64,000 nt of DNA, from NCBI RefSeq assembly GCF_949628265.1, contig NC_088788.1:21314335-21378334 (forward strand). The letters run 5' to 3'. The position numbers and the translations under genes were made by a program. Of this stretch, positions 14,643-27,280 are shown in pieces. The notes beneath the pieces are model-generated. The model searched no databases, had not been told where the DNA came from, and worked only from the letters and a program-made list of their open reading frames with translations. Each line of letters starts with the position of its first letter. The stretch's first letter is position 1. Source of the DNA: Cloeon dipterum (taxonomy: Eukaryota > Arthropoda > Insecta > Ephemeroptera > Baetidae).

Positions 14643-15346
14643 GCTTGAAAAAAAATTGATTCCGTTGTCCGAACCATTCACGGCAGAGCAGTGCGGACTG
14701 CGGAGAGGGCGCGTTTCACGATTCTGACTTCTAATCAGTCTTCCATCTGCAGTAATCGCATAATAGATTAGTTCACACATAAAATAGTTTCCCTCTGACC
14801 GAGGAAAGCTTTTGTTGACATCATTTAACGAACAGCTAGGAATATATTAATAATTTCATTAAAATAATATTTAAATATTTTTAGAGGGTAGCATCAAGAA
14901 TGTGTCTTGTCGGCATGTTCCCTTCATTGCATTGTAGAAGACTGCCCAATGTTTCAAATTGACTGAATTTAAATCCGCGTGTTCAGCATTTGACCGTTTT
15001 AATATTTTGGTTTCCATTTAATTTTTTTAGGAAATTTCTCGTTCAGGCATATATAATATTCCAAGTCCGTTATGGGACTAATTTCGTTTTGAACAATATC
15101 AGTTCCTGTCGAAAAAAATTCAATTCCCAGGAGGTTTGTGTTTCACAAGAAATATAATTCCAGCCACCTAAAATCTCGCATAATTTCGATTTTCTTTTCT
15201 GGCGTTACTCCTCACATAGCTTTGAAAATAAAAATGGATTGCATTGTCTGAATCATTCGCGGCAGAACGTGCCCAGCTTGGCGATTCCGACTTTTAATCA
15301 CACTCTTCCATTTACGGTAATCACATAATCGATGTGTTTTCACACC
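14643..15346. repeat. Diverged duplication of a ~130-bp noncoding element
   Basis: Copy A (14643-14780) and copy B (15219-15346) align over most of their length in the same orientation. For example, CATTCACGGCAGA in A corresponds to CATTCGCGGCAGA in B. GATTCTGACTTCTAATCA corresponds to GATTCCGACTTTTAATCA, and TAATCGCATAAT corresponds to TAATCACATAAT. They differ by substitutions and by small indels that are not multiples of three, so neither strand is coding. The copies are about 575 bp apart inside the frequenin intron. Confidence 0.75.
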
Positions 15347-15378
15347 AAATGACGGCATTTCAGGTGCACGCGTATATG

Positions 15379-15405
15379 CACACACACACACACACACACA
15401 CACAC
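15379..15405. repeat. (CA)n microsatellite
   Basis: A 27-bp uninterrupted CA dinucleotide run lies next to copy B of the duplicated element. Confidence 0.95.
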
Positions 15406-18400
15406 GATATAACAAATGTGCGTCTGCAGCAAAGTGCTCTTCCTCATCAATCACGCGGCGGCTGTTCGATCGTGTCTGGTAGGGCAGGGTGCAATTACTC
15501 GCACCACGGCGCTGGAAGCAGCAGATTGGGGCTGCGGAGCGCGCGCGAATGATGAGCCGGCGCGCGTGACAATCGTGCTGCACGGCATGCTGCGTTCGGA
15601 AAGCCAAATGAGTGTGAGCGAAAGGAGGAAGCACATTGTCACTGGCCGCTTCTGTGATGCAGCCGTCCGGCCGGAAAACCGATTTTGTCCTATTGCCAGG
15701 AACGGATTTTGCCCATTTCGATTGGGCCAAAGTGGCTATAATAAAAGCAAGCGTCGGCGCTACGTTGAAAAGTCAATTTCTAGCGTTCAGCACAACAAAA
15801 ACGACGGCTTTTACCGTCGGGTGACCTTTAAATGTGCGTCAGCGCGATATTTAATTGAAACAATGGTAATAATAGCGAGACGATTATTTCAGCTACTGTT
15901 TCGTTTTGCTCCGCTAGTTAAAAAATATACAATTTAATGACTGTTAAAACTATTTGAGGATTTAAAAAAACCCTGTTATTTGCAAAGGTTGTAATAAATA
16001 AAAATGGCATAAATATATATTAACTAAAATTAACTCGGCTTGCCGTGTAAATTTCCGAGAAGCTCCAAAGTTTTTTAATTTTTATCCCTGTCGGAGGACC
16101 GGAAAGGGCGCTCACTGTACTAGCACGAATGCTGAAACCCGGGTCCCAATAACACCGCGAACGGTTAACATGGGCGCACCAGGCCGCACAGGGACCCAGC
16201 CGACTGAAGGACCACTTGCCTCTTGCCTCCGCACCGAGGACTTTTTGAAATGCTAGACATTTGTCCTGTGGTGCCAAATCGCGCATGCTGGAAAGGTGCA
16301 AACCAGCAAGTAGCGAGTTTGCCTAGAACTATGCAGCCGGCAGCCAGGCGGGTCACCCATCCTGCTGTGAAAGCCAGAAATTATGTAGTGCTGCCTTGAA
16401 TCAAGTTCAACTATCTCATCTTTCCAACAATTGATATTTTTCATCAAAGCGAATCATTTTTTCAATATTAAATATTTCTGTTAATTTTGTGATGGAGAAT
16501 CAATTGATTTTACCTGGAGAAAATTTCGGACCTCATTTTTCCACGATGAAAAAACCTCCACAGATGTACCCATGTCATTCAATATTTCTGAAAGTTCACT
16601 GCGTTGAACGCGCGGGACACGTGGTATTCACCGTAAGTGCACGGTGCGAAAGTGTGTGCAGCAAACTGTTGCTAATATAAGTGTTAAGGCTGAGAGCATC
16701 TTTAAAGTGGCAGGCGTCAGTGGTGAAGAGGGCAAAATGTGTCACCACACGACAGATTTCCTTAGTTTTTCTCTCTTGCCAAGCGATATTGATTGCATCC
16801 ATAAAATTCGCCGCGCACCGAGATAAATTGATATTCGGAGAGCGCCTACGTTTCGCAGCGCTAGGCTTTTTGCCGCGCACATGTGTCATGCGGGCAGCAT
16901 AACCACTCAACTCGTCGCCCGTCCTGCCGACCGACCGCCAGAGCAAGCGAGCGAGCGAACGAGCGAGCGAGAGCGTCCAGAGTGCGTTCGCAGAAAGCTT
17001 TCCAGCGGAAATGATTTACGATTTCCTCTAGAGGCTGAAGGGCACTTTTTGATCAACTCGCTCACGAGCGACGCCCGGCACTGCCTCTTCAACTCGTTTC
17101 CGAATGCACGTATAAACTCCCACTCTCAGCGTATATGTGTGTGTGATTTTTCCAGCGCGTAAACACGCGTCGTCAGCACTGAGTCTGAGTGCCATAAAAT
17201 TGAACGCCGCCTTTTAATCCGCACTCGAAAGTCCATATCGGCCGCTTTTTCGGTACACCGGTTTTTTGACTTTATCTGATTTGGCTGACAAAAGTCCGTT
17301 TCAATGATAAGCTGGCCTGTTTGTTTGTGTGTCGCGTTATCTCGGGTTTCAATCAGATTGGCCGTTCCAGTGTAGTGGAAACGTGAACCCAGGGGCTTAT
17401 TGATTTTTCGTTTGTTTATGGTGCTCTGTGGCAGAAAACTTTGCTCAATTTGGTGACCTGGTATACATTTTTTCATCCCGGACATACCTTTTGCGTGTAC
17501 CCACACACCATTGACGAGGTGGGCAATTGTCACAATGGAACTCATAGTGAATATCGAGGCAATCCTGTCATTTTTACTTACTTGGGAATGGCTACATCGA
17601 TATCAAATTAACATGGCATATACAAATTCAGTCGTAGAATTCTGAGATTTGGCCCTAGTAAAGGCAGCTGAAAAAAAAATATAAAATGGCCATAGCAGTG
17701 GACAAAATTTGTTAATGAATTTTGGATAATTCTTTACGGTCCAAAGTGTTAATTTTCTTTTTTCAACTTTTAGAACAGCAGGCTGACACACAAAAACTTA
17801 GGGTCTCAAAATTTTGAGACATTTTGAAGAAGCTTTATGTTGTCCTAACGCCTGAGCGCTATGCAACCAAGTTGATTATGATAATTTTATCAAAGACCAA
17901 CAAGGGTTGCTTATTTGTTGAGCACCGCGACAGAAACATTTGAACCAGAACAAAAGGATACAAAGTGCAAAAGAAAAGTTAGATCATAACAATTTCTTCT
18001 TAGTCTTTCTTAGATAATTTTTAGGACAATGTCGGTAGACTAAATTTAGGACATGGCACGTTTGGACATTGTATGATTTTCGATTTAGGACATTAATTTT
18101 TAGGATAACGTATGGCACCCCATAACTAAGTTGGGCATAATATGCAAACTTCGAAATTGTTCCTTTTGAGTTTCGTTGCGGCACGCACGCATGGAGGCCA
18201 TAAAGCAGTCATCTTGTACACAAACCCGAGTTTCTCGTCGAGAAACATGTTTGTTCGTTGCGAACGAACGAGAGCTTGTGTGTATTTGAGTTGTGCGCTC
18301 TTTTCGCGGGCTCGCGGCCGAGTTTAGACAAGCCGCGAAGCAGGCAGCCCACCTTTTGCAAACACAGCGGCAGCAGTTGCGAGACGGGGCGAGGCAAACA

Positions 18401-21400
18401 CAAAAGCCGAAATGGAAGAATCACTGCGCGCCGAGAGTGAAAAGAAAAAGCGCGCTCGAGCGGTGATGCCCTCGGTGCACATTCATTTTTATATTGAGCC
18501 GCGTCGAATTTTCTTTCTCTCATTAATCGCGAGCGTGGCACGGCAACGAGGGCGCGCGCAGCAATTAACGAGGAAACACTAAAAGCAGCGGCGGCTGCAA
18601 TTGTTGCGTGCCTGCCGTGGATGGAATTGCCAGCAAGCCGCCACCGCGATTGCTACCCTGCCAATGAGAGCCAGCTACTAAAAATAATTGACGGAACTGC
18701 CGATATGCCTCTCCTTTTTGTTCTTCGCCTGCAGATTTATTGCGGCTTTTCATTGTTGCGACGTGCTAACGATGCATAGCGCCAACTCGGCTTACTTTCT
18801 CCACCAAAATGTATTTCGAGGGAGATTATTTATTTGTTGCCTTCACGGCAAAAAAGTGATTTCTGGTTCAGTTTGTTGGATTCAAGTAGCAATTAATTTT
18901 TCCCGGTGAAGGATTTTACTGTCATTTGAGTTAATTTATAGGCACGATTTGGCATTTTTCCTAGGAAAATACTATAACTTAACAACATAAAAAATGTGTG
19001 TTTTTAATTTTTTTATAGATTGAAGGAAGAAATTTTCTGGACATAAGGACCAGCCAAAGAGGATCAGTTAAATTATCTTATGAATGAAATTTATTTAACC
19101 TTGTTTTTATTTTTATTTCTAATTAAGGTTGAAAATAAATTAATAATAGGCAGTTCCTCCTGCATAGGAAAAGGACACAGACCTACAAAATTACATCTTG
19201 AACTGACTCATTGGCACCAAGAAAAATCAATTGATTGAAATAAAAAGTCAACTGTAGCACGCCAAACAGAAAAAAGCGTCTGGATCTTTTATTCTGATGA
19301 ATGAATTTACTTCCTGATTTAAGATCCAATTAATTAGGCAAACTTCAGCACGCACGGTTCACTAGATTATTAATGAAGCAAAAGTTGGTGTTTCTTTTCT
19401 TTGTGATAAATTTGCAGCTCGGTTTTCCTCCTGACATTGTGTGTATTTGCGAGGCAAACTAATCGAATCCTATTACAAGGCTGACTCGATTTGGCCGCGG
19501 CTGGCACCGGTTTGGCTCAATTAAAATGCGCACCGGTCGCTTGTACGCCACCGACACCGTTCGAAACTGAATGGTAATGTGTACGAGCGCACTCGTATTT
19601 GCATAATCATCGCCGTGTTGCGGGCGATCCGTTTATTTTTGGCCCGCTCGCTTTGAACCCTGCCTCAACCGTCCACCGCTCGCTCGCTCGTCAGATTGTT
19701 TTGCAGCAATAATCCGCGGTGTTTCGTCTAATCACGTGTGTTTGTTTATTCCGATCAATCGCGACCGATTGGCATAACAGAGGCAAAATATTTGATACCT
19801 GTCGATTAATTCAGTTCGTGCCTGCCTGCATTGATTTTCCCCTCAGGAAACACTATGTTAAGTTGTATTCAAAGTGATAACTTGCTTTCAGGCTTATAAT
19901 AAACATATGATTTCCAGGATTTAACAAGCCAAACACATGCAACTATAAAAAAGAAAAGATATAAAAGTTTTCGACAAGTCCCTTGCTTTCTGTTTGTTTC
20001 GAAATCATTTTCTAACGCAGAAACAACAAAAATATGCAACCAAGGTACCTAAATAGAATTTATTATTTAAGGTTCAACAGAGGTAAAATAGCAAGTTAAA
20101 TTAAAATTTACGTTTTAATCAATTTCTTAGTCAAAAGGAATGGCCCACGAAATTAACAATGAAAAATAAAATATGATAGAGCAATCCCTTCGTGACTTTG
20201 GCTGAAGGCTGAATACTATCCCTCCCCTGCATCGAAGACACTAATTAAATTTAGTAGCTTTTACAGTCCCAATAACCATTATGATAGCCTTTGGGAATAC
20301 CACGACTTGCAACACCAAAGAGCCAATTTCTTCCGGCCCGACGAACTCCGATGCGAACAAACGCAGATGGTCGTCGTTCAGATAATGTCTCATTAATAAT
20401 TCCGCGCTGCCAGCGCAGCCAAATTGTTCCCGGCCCGCCGATTCAACTCTTCTTTCGATTTACGTGTGATCGAGCACGTTTTGCTCCTCGTCCTTCTTTT
20501 GACACGCATGCACCGTTCAAACCGAGTCAAATATTAATGGCCTGGCGTCCTGGCGTAGATACGAGCAAGGTTAAAATCAAAAGCTCGCCAAGCTAATCGC
20601 ACGAACGACACAACAAACATTATTTCCCCTTTATCAAAATGTCCGTTTATAGTTTTCTTGATTGATATCATGGTGTTAAACATAGGAGTTTTTGGACCGT
20701 TGTGTGAAAAATTAAAATGGAAAGCAAATTTGATAAAAGGCGCGAGCACATTCACTGCTTTCGTTTAATTTAACCAACGTGTTTCACGGCGGGCGGAGAA
20801 ATGAGTGTTGAAATTCGTGCTCCTGTTGGAAGGTTTTTCTCCGTATTTGTTTATTCGAGCTCTACATTTCACGTTCGAATCGGTGAATGTGTAAACATGG
20901 GCGCAGGTTGGCAAACATTTCGTCACAATTATTCCGCGTGCAACAAATGAGTTTTTCGAGCTGATCGATAGTAATAAAATTGCTGTCGGCGTAATCAAGA
21001 TGGCTCCTAATTAATTTTGTATTTTGTTCCAAGCGAAAATGTGCGATAGTCGCAATGAATATTATAAATGTGTCAAAGCGTATCTCGTAATGGTTTGAGC
21101 TGACTATTTGAAAGAAATCAATCTTAGATTTAAAAAAAACTTAATTTACAATAGATAAAAGTTATCAACTGATCATTAATTTAAAATATAATATTTTTCT
21201 AGCCTGAAAATACGTTTTTAAATTCAACACCGCATCGAATAAATTACGCTCGGAAAAGATAGTTTCAATTTTTGAAAACAACCGAATCACTACTTAACCA
21301 TGCGTTTTTGAGTCAAACGGATCAATAAGACGCAAGTTTTCTCCTGCGATGCAGATGCAGTCTGTGCGACGGCAATTTAACGGGAGGTCTCTCGGTCAGT

Positions 21401-21937
21401 CGGCAAAGTTAGGAAGATAATGAAATTACACTTGTGCTGGCTGTCGGACGCTAGCTGGACGCGTGAGCACTGCCGCAATATGCCAGGTCCAAGTGACGCT
21501 GATGCTATTAGGCCCCAATTCCGAAAGAGCCTTCTGCAGCCTCTGGCCGTCGGCGAAACTTCTCAAAATAATGGCAAATCTAATTACTCTCGGCCGGCAC
21601 CGAGGTTTCCACGCAGATTTTCGCTCTCGCTTTGTGCCGTTGCCAGAAACGTGTCAGCAGCACTATTTCTAGCTAACCAACCAACCAACATATAGAGACG
21701 TGTTGAAGATGTAAATGTCATTTCACCTCAATACTCTAATCATTGCATATTGAATGGGAAAACGCCGAGTTACGCACAAATTGGAAAATTTTAATCTGAC
21801 CAGATCGTTCCAACCCTCGATATCTTGACATCAGAAGATTCCTGCTCATAGGTACTGCCGTTTCTGGTTCAATTCCAAAAGCGGCGAGGAAAACAAACAC
21901 GAGTAATTTGGCACTGTGCTACTATAATTTAAGAGTG

Positions 21938-21945
21938 TGACGTCA
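21938..21945. promoter_or_regulatory. Perfect CRE palindrome TGACGTCA
   Basis: An exact match to the consensus CREB/ATF site, within the frequenin intron 2.6 kb from the start exon. Occupancy is not known. Confidence 0.4.
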
Positions 21946-23401
21946 GCAGGGAATGCAAAATATGCAGCCAGCGGGGCCCCGACTCGCACTTAAATAAGGC
22001 AAAAGACGAAAATATTCATTCCGACGTTCGCCCTCCCATACATCTCTCTGCAAGACGGGAAATTTCATGCAAATTGGCTCCGCTCTTTCTCTCTTCGGCG
22101 CATTCCGCTGTGAAATGTCAATGATATTCAAATTAGAGGGGCTGCATATTCCAAACGCACTGCGGTGAAACGCGAAGTGTGTTTTCCCTGTCTTATTTTC
22201 CTCCGCTTTGGCACACGAATGATTACATTTGACCGCTTACGATCGCGTGATTCTGCTCCGCGGCCGCCGCACGCAGGCAAATCAATGCAAAGTGCAAGTT
22301 CATATCTTTTTCGCTCTTCGTCTTATTAGCTCTTGATTTGCCAACAAAAAAATGAGACATCAATTGCAGCATCTGAGGCAGCTAGTTATGTGATTTTTGG
22401 GTCATCTTTTTTTCATTCGTCGCAGATAAGGAAGGCAATGCAAGTTGTAGGTAAAGAGGATTCAATTAATATAATTTCAGCTTAATTGTTCTCCATTTGT
22501 CTGTGTAATTGATAGTTGAATGAGTTCTCGAGAGTTTACCAGCAAAAATAGCCGGACTTAAATTGATGGCCTGCGACATAAACATCACGTTTAATCAAAT
22601 TATGACTGTAATTTAACTGTTAGGCTTTCCTTTTACCACCCCTAATTAACCTATTTCCATTACAAAATAATCCAATTAAAAAGAGGAAAAGATGCCAAAT
22701 TTGATAACAACATACATTTCAGCCAATATCTTTAGTTCTTGGAGTGTAATATTAACCAATATTGGATAGTTCATTCTTAAAAGTTAAAACTGTTATTTTA
22801 CAAAATGAACACTTTAAAACCCAGATTTCGCCACATTTTTGCATTATTTCCAATAACAAGCAGCAGTTAAAAAATCAGAGCGATGAAATGTGTTAGAGTG
22901 GTTGTGGTTATTTGTAAAAAGAATGGCAAGTTTCGTTGCACACAAAACTTTTCAATCAACTTTTGAGCTGGCAAGACGAAGACGGGAATTTTCGCATTTC
23001 GAGGCAGCAACCGCCGAGCCAGCAAAATTCAATTTAGTCTATTGGCATGCAGGCGACTCGAATTCCGCGGATGCCTCATCTCGCGAAGGAGCTCTTTCTC
23101 TCATTTGAATTGAGTTTTATCATGCACCCCGCAGAGATGAAACTCTTGACTAGTTATGAAATATTTTATTAATATAAGCCATATAAGCAAATTAGCAAAT
23201 AACACCATTGTTTTCATTAAAAAAAAACATTGCCCAATTTAACTACAGATTGTAGTGTTTGTTGTAAAATGTGAATGCTTTTATTAAAGATGTGTAGATC
23301 ACCCCAGGCATAAATAATGTCAGGTACCTACATACTCCCACTTGGTTCCGTCTGAATTGATTGCGCCTTGAACGACAGCGGCTTGGCCGTGACCACAATT
23401 G

Positions 23402-23409
23402 TGACGTCA
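23402..23409. promoter_or_regulatory. Perfect CRE palindrome TGACGTCA
   Basis: An exact CREB/ATF consensus, 1.1 kb downstream of the frequenin start exon in the direction of transcription. Confidence 0.4.
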
Positions 23410-23529
23410 AAACGCTGTTTAAAATGTATTAAATCGTGTGTGATAATGTATTCAGCAGAGTTATGTCGGACTTTCCTTTCACCCCGCACTTCTGAATAAA
23501 ATGAAAATAGTTTGGGTCCTACTCACTAC

Positions 23530-23537
23530 TGACGTCA
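23530..23537. promoter_or_regulatory. Perfect CRE palindrome TGACGTCA
   Basis: A second exact CRE 128 bp from the one at 23402. A half-site-like TGACGTGG follows at 23580-23587. Confidence 0.4.
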
Positions 23538-24550
23538 AATATTTGCCGACCCTAAACTTTATTGTTAATGGTTAAAATATGACGTGGAAATATTTTATTG
23601 ATTAGCAGAGCGTTAAGTCGGAGGAGATTTTGAACTAAAAATCATTGAACTGGTATTGTTTGAAAAATATTTAATTTGAAGAGCTTTATTTGATTTGTCA
23701 AGTTTTGATAATTTACGAAACAAAAACGTATGATTGGTATTCTATTTTTTATTCACTATCGCTATCAAAGTTTATTTCAAATAATATCCTTGTTTGTTTG
23801 AAATCGCTCTAGCTATATAAGCACATTTTTAAAAGAAATGATATTGTAGCATCAAAACACTAACAAACAGGCGAGCAGATAAGTACATGACATTAATATC
23901 AGCTCATGGTTTACAAAATGAATCTAAACTATATGTGCTTACTGCTAGTGTTTTCGTGTTGCCATAGACGACCTTTTAATAATATTACTTTTACTAAAGG
24001 CCAGTGGAAACTTCTAAAAATATTCGTTTATTTGAAGAATTTAATTGTTTTGCTTGAAGGAACGCATTTCTATTAGCCCTAACGATTTTTCGGCGTGGGT
24101 GCTCTTATCGTCTCCGTTTCAAAGTTTGACAGGAATAACACACGATGATGCGTATTAACCCTTTAGATCTGCATGTCTGTGGCACAGTCATTTTGCGTGG
24201 CCCCAAAATCTACACAAATTAAACAATAAGCGACGATAATTATTTGGCAGCATTACAATTCAATATTTTTCCTCTAGCTTATTGACGGTAAATGATATCA
24301 TATACATTTCCACGTATCAAAAACACGAATTTTTTCATTCAAGCGTGCGTTTGGCGTTCACCTTGCCTCCGAGCAATGATGCGCGAAGGAAAGTCCGCAC
24401 GGAATAATTTACCTTGCGTCTCACATGTGAATGCGGACGCCGGAAAGAATACCTGGCGCCCAGCTGAGCTGAACATTCCAAACCAAATAAACATACACGC
24501 ATAGTTATCAGTAAAAGTATTTGGGAGAAAAATACGCTAGTTGTACTCAC

Positions 24551-24614
24551 AGTATGTTTCGGACGTAAGCCTGTCGATGGTGTCTTGCTTCAGTTTCGAA
24601 TTTTTCTTGCCCAT
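24551..24614 (-). CDS. Frq: Frequenin / neuronal calcium sensor 1, first coding exon (partial gene)
   Basis: This exon encodes the first 21 residues, beginning MGKKNSKLKQDTIDRL, plus one base of the next codon. It then meets the donor GTGAGT at 24550-24545. The peptide matches the conserved N-terminus of frequenin/NCS-1 (family form MGKKSSKLKQDTIDRL). Frequenins are small EF-hand proteins that are myristoylated on Gly2. They sit on membranes and couple presynaptic calcium to neurotransmitter release, phosphatidylinositol 4-kinase and GPCR signalling. Gly2 and the basic KKNSK stretch are present, so myristoylation is expected. The split after Tyr21 plus one base fits a following Phe/Thr codon, as in the family. 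The EF-hand exons are not in the window. The start is the only ATG giving this frame and lies just after a GTC-repeat leader. The gene points left, in the same direction as nkd. Confidence 0.9.
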
Positions 24615-24960
24615 CGCGACGACGACGACGACTGCAGCAGGACAAACTCGACTGTCGGCTCTACCTCGACACTGGCCAAAGGTGCGAGGGGCACAGCGGG
24701 CGCGACGGAGAAAGACGGCAGACTCGGCTCTCTGGCAGCGCTCGGCAGCAGGCACTCACTCCTTCATCGTGTGCATGAGCCGGCTTCGTCCAGGATACTA
24801 CACTACTCCCGCCCGACTCAGTGACCCACTCGAAATGCCAGCGCCGTTGAGCGCCGCTGCACGCACCTCGAGCAGCGCTCAGTCGAGGCAGCACCGTCAA
24901 ACCGACGATTATTCCAACCCTGCCTGCACCCCAGTTCAACCCTCTTGTAATCAGTGAGGG
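24615..24960 (-). promoter_or_regulatory. Frequenin 5' UTR / proximal promoter, GC-rich
   Basis: This GC-rich block stands out from its AT-rich surroundings and lies directly upstream of the frequenin start codon on the minus strand. It begins with a short (GAC)n trinucleotide run at about 24618-24632, which reads GTC repeats in the leader. The open frames seen through it are non-ATG or unsupported, and are best explained by low stop-codon density in GC-rich DNA. I see no clear TATA box, and the transcription start is not determined. Confidence 0.4.
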
Positions 24961-25594
24961 CGTTATAGGGTCTAAGCCACAGTGAAAAGCAAATTTAATG
25001 ACTGTACGTAAGTTTTAAAAATTTACGTCAAAATATAGTTTTACAGGATAATGTTTTTCAAATATTATGTACTGAATGGAAAAAGCCAACGCAGCTAGGG
25101 AAGTGAACGTCATTCTCTGAATTAAAATTTCTATAAAAAATTTGTTTCTTATAAATCAAGTGGGCAAACAAAACTCTTGAAATTTCCTACTCTGTCCTAT
25201 AATCCGTATAAGTATAAATTATTCTGTATCATAAAAGTTTCCATTATTAGAGGCCTCGCAACACCACGTATATTGAAGCGGTGGCTGGATGCCATTCTTA
25301 CGCCGATATTAATCCCGGCGGAGGTAATTTATGCCGGCGGCTGGCGCGGCTAACAAAATTTTAGAAGTCCCGAAGGGTAGGAGACCAATTTTATATTTTC
25401 AATTCAAGTCGGTCTATTTGCATCCAAAACAAAAAAAAAATAGAAAAAAATACAGTTAATCACATTTGGGAGATTCGGGAGATATTATTATTATTAACGA
25501 ACAACACTCTAAAACTAAAACTCAAAATACTAGCAAAATTTATCACTACTCAAATCACTCGCCACACTAACTACAGAAGCCTATATATACAGTG

Positions 25595-25620
25595 CCGCTT
25601 TTCGAATTTTCGAAAGGCGG
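25595..25620. other. Near-perfect hairpin preceded by a TATA-like run
   Basis: Two 12-bp arms (CCGCTTTTCGAA and TTCGAAAGGCGG) separated by two bases pair with a single wobble. TATATATA lies just upstream at 25582-25589. The surrounding 200 bp is GC-richer than its flanks. It could be a remnant terminal repeat, a structured RNA or a cruciform. No adjoining gene is seen. Confidence 0.5.
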
Positions 25621-27274
25621 TTAGCGTGACTGGCGCACTCGACGCAGCCCCCAACTACTGTTGCGTATGTTGCTATAAACAAAATAGCAGAATTCAGGGT
25701 ACCTGTCCACATTCCACATATCGTTAGAACGTGACCCAAAATCATTAGCCGCCTAACGCGGTGCAGCGCAGCTTGCTGGGACCTCGTAACTTAATCCATT
25801 ACTTGTGATTCGAGTCACTTTAAATATTGCAGAGTGACCTCTGATTATCTACACACTCGAAAATTGAAGGGCGACGATGTTTTCTGAAGAGCTTTGATCG
25901 TCATTTAATATAGCTATGTACCTCTTGGGCTTTTGAAATATAAAATTAGGATTGCTTATTTGCTCAATTTATCAACTCCTTTCTCTCGCCAGCCTTTCTT
26001 CGCCAAAAGAAGTTCTTGAGATGATCATATCACATATCAGTCCGAGTAACTCTACTGATTTTGTGCGCTCCGTTTTGTCGCAATTAGACTGAATGAAAAT
26101 CGGAACTAAGGATTCGGCGGAAGAGGCAAGAAAGTCCAGTGCAAGATTGTAGAGTATATAATTATAGCATGTCTTTACTCTTCATTATTTAGTTGTATAA
26201 GTAGCGTTTATTATACTAATTGAATTCGACATCTCTCAACCATCCTATTTAATGTTTTCGTTCTTTTTTATTTGTAAATTAATTTGTGCCCCCCTGATCC
26301 TTTCCAGAAAAATATATTGTGTCCATATGCTTCCAGTTTAGTTGACTGAGAGTGTGTTTCCAGAAGGACCAAGGTGGCCTCAGGCATATATGTCACATTG
26401 AACAAAAATTATGATTATATGGTATAGGGACAAATTAATGAAAGCTGTCTCTTTTTGTGTAATATGATATTACTGAAGTTTTATTTTGATAGTAACAAAA
26501 GCTCATGGTCTAAAACAATCTTGCTTGTAGTCGTCCTTACAGTATATAGTCAATAAATACTTTTTATATCAAGTCGCATAAAATCGCATCAGAATTTTAA
26601 GTCACCATCGTTTGTGCGTCAATATAAATAACATCGTTTCTATACATTTATATAGTTAAATAAAACTACGATTGGATATCCTCTTCCACTTAACTTTACA
26701 TTTCAACAAGAAGCTCAGCAGACAGCCCCTGTCACGTTCTCCGCTACTTCTAAATACAGTTTAATCAGTGAGGTAGTTTGTTTATTATTGAGTTGTTTCT
26801 TTGTGTAAAAACGACTAACAAGTCACCGACCCCGTTCGTACAAATGCTCTTGATTATTTATTAGACACGTTAGGCCGTCGATTTTTGTTTTACAGCTATT
26901 GTATGTAGAGCAAGATTTTTCCCTCCTTTTTTCAAACAAGTCAGGCAACAGCCTAACAAAGAGATTTCTTTCAGCTTCTAAGTCAACAGAAGGAGTGTGA
27001 AAACATGTAAAGCGGTGTTCACTCCTACTGACGTTCCAAATACAGCATATCACTTGAATAATACTCGACTGACACCATCAAAATTCAGACAAGAGAAACG
27101 GCCGAATATTATTTTTGTGATGGGAGTTGCAACTTCTAATTCATTTCATTCGCAAATAATGGCTCCACGCCAGGTCAAAGTATGTTCCAAAATTTGCTTG
27201 GAGGTTTGTGTGACAATAATGATCATAGGATAAACCAAATTATTAAGATTTCATTGAAGAAATAAATAACGCTT

Positions 27275-27280
27275 TTTATT
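27275..27280 (-). terminator. Candidate nkd polyadenylation signal (AATAAA)
   Basis: This is the first canonical AATAAA on the minus strand after the nkd stop codon at 27857. It would give a 3' UTR of about 0.6 kb. More distal copies exist, so alternative ends are possible. Confidence 0.35.

Larger units (their letters stand above)
1..24550 (-). other. Noncoding DNA, read as frequenin intron 1 (no gene found)
   Basis: No open frame in this stretch resembles a known protein, and none joins another by matched splice sites. The start-coding exon of frequenin ends at 24551 with a GTGAGT donor on the minus strand. The family's second exon, which carries the first EF-hand region, was not found anywhere to the left, so the simplest reading is that this is one intron running past the window edge. 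The stretch is AT-rich with scattered GC-richer islets (around 9430-9830, 13000-13350, 15400-15800 and 16020-16400). It contains an AC repeat, a GA repeat, a diverged 130-bp duplication and three perfect CRE palindromes, listed separately. Small noncoding RNAs or nested genes with tiny exons could have been missed. Confidence 0.55.

Noticed and set aside
15212-15937. Two overlapping ~170-codon frames on opposite strands
   Set aside because: Both arise in a GC-richer patch with few stops, start without ATG support, include the CA repeat and one duplicated noncoding element, and resemble nothing.
21866-21876. GGTTCAATTCC, an exact-looking tRNA B box
   Set aside because: The neighbouring bases do not form a T-arm stem, and no A box, anticodon stem or acceptor stem can be drawn.
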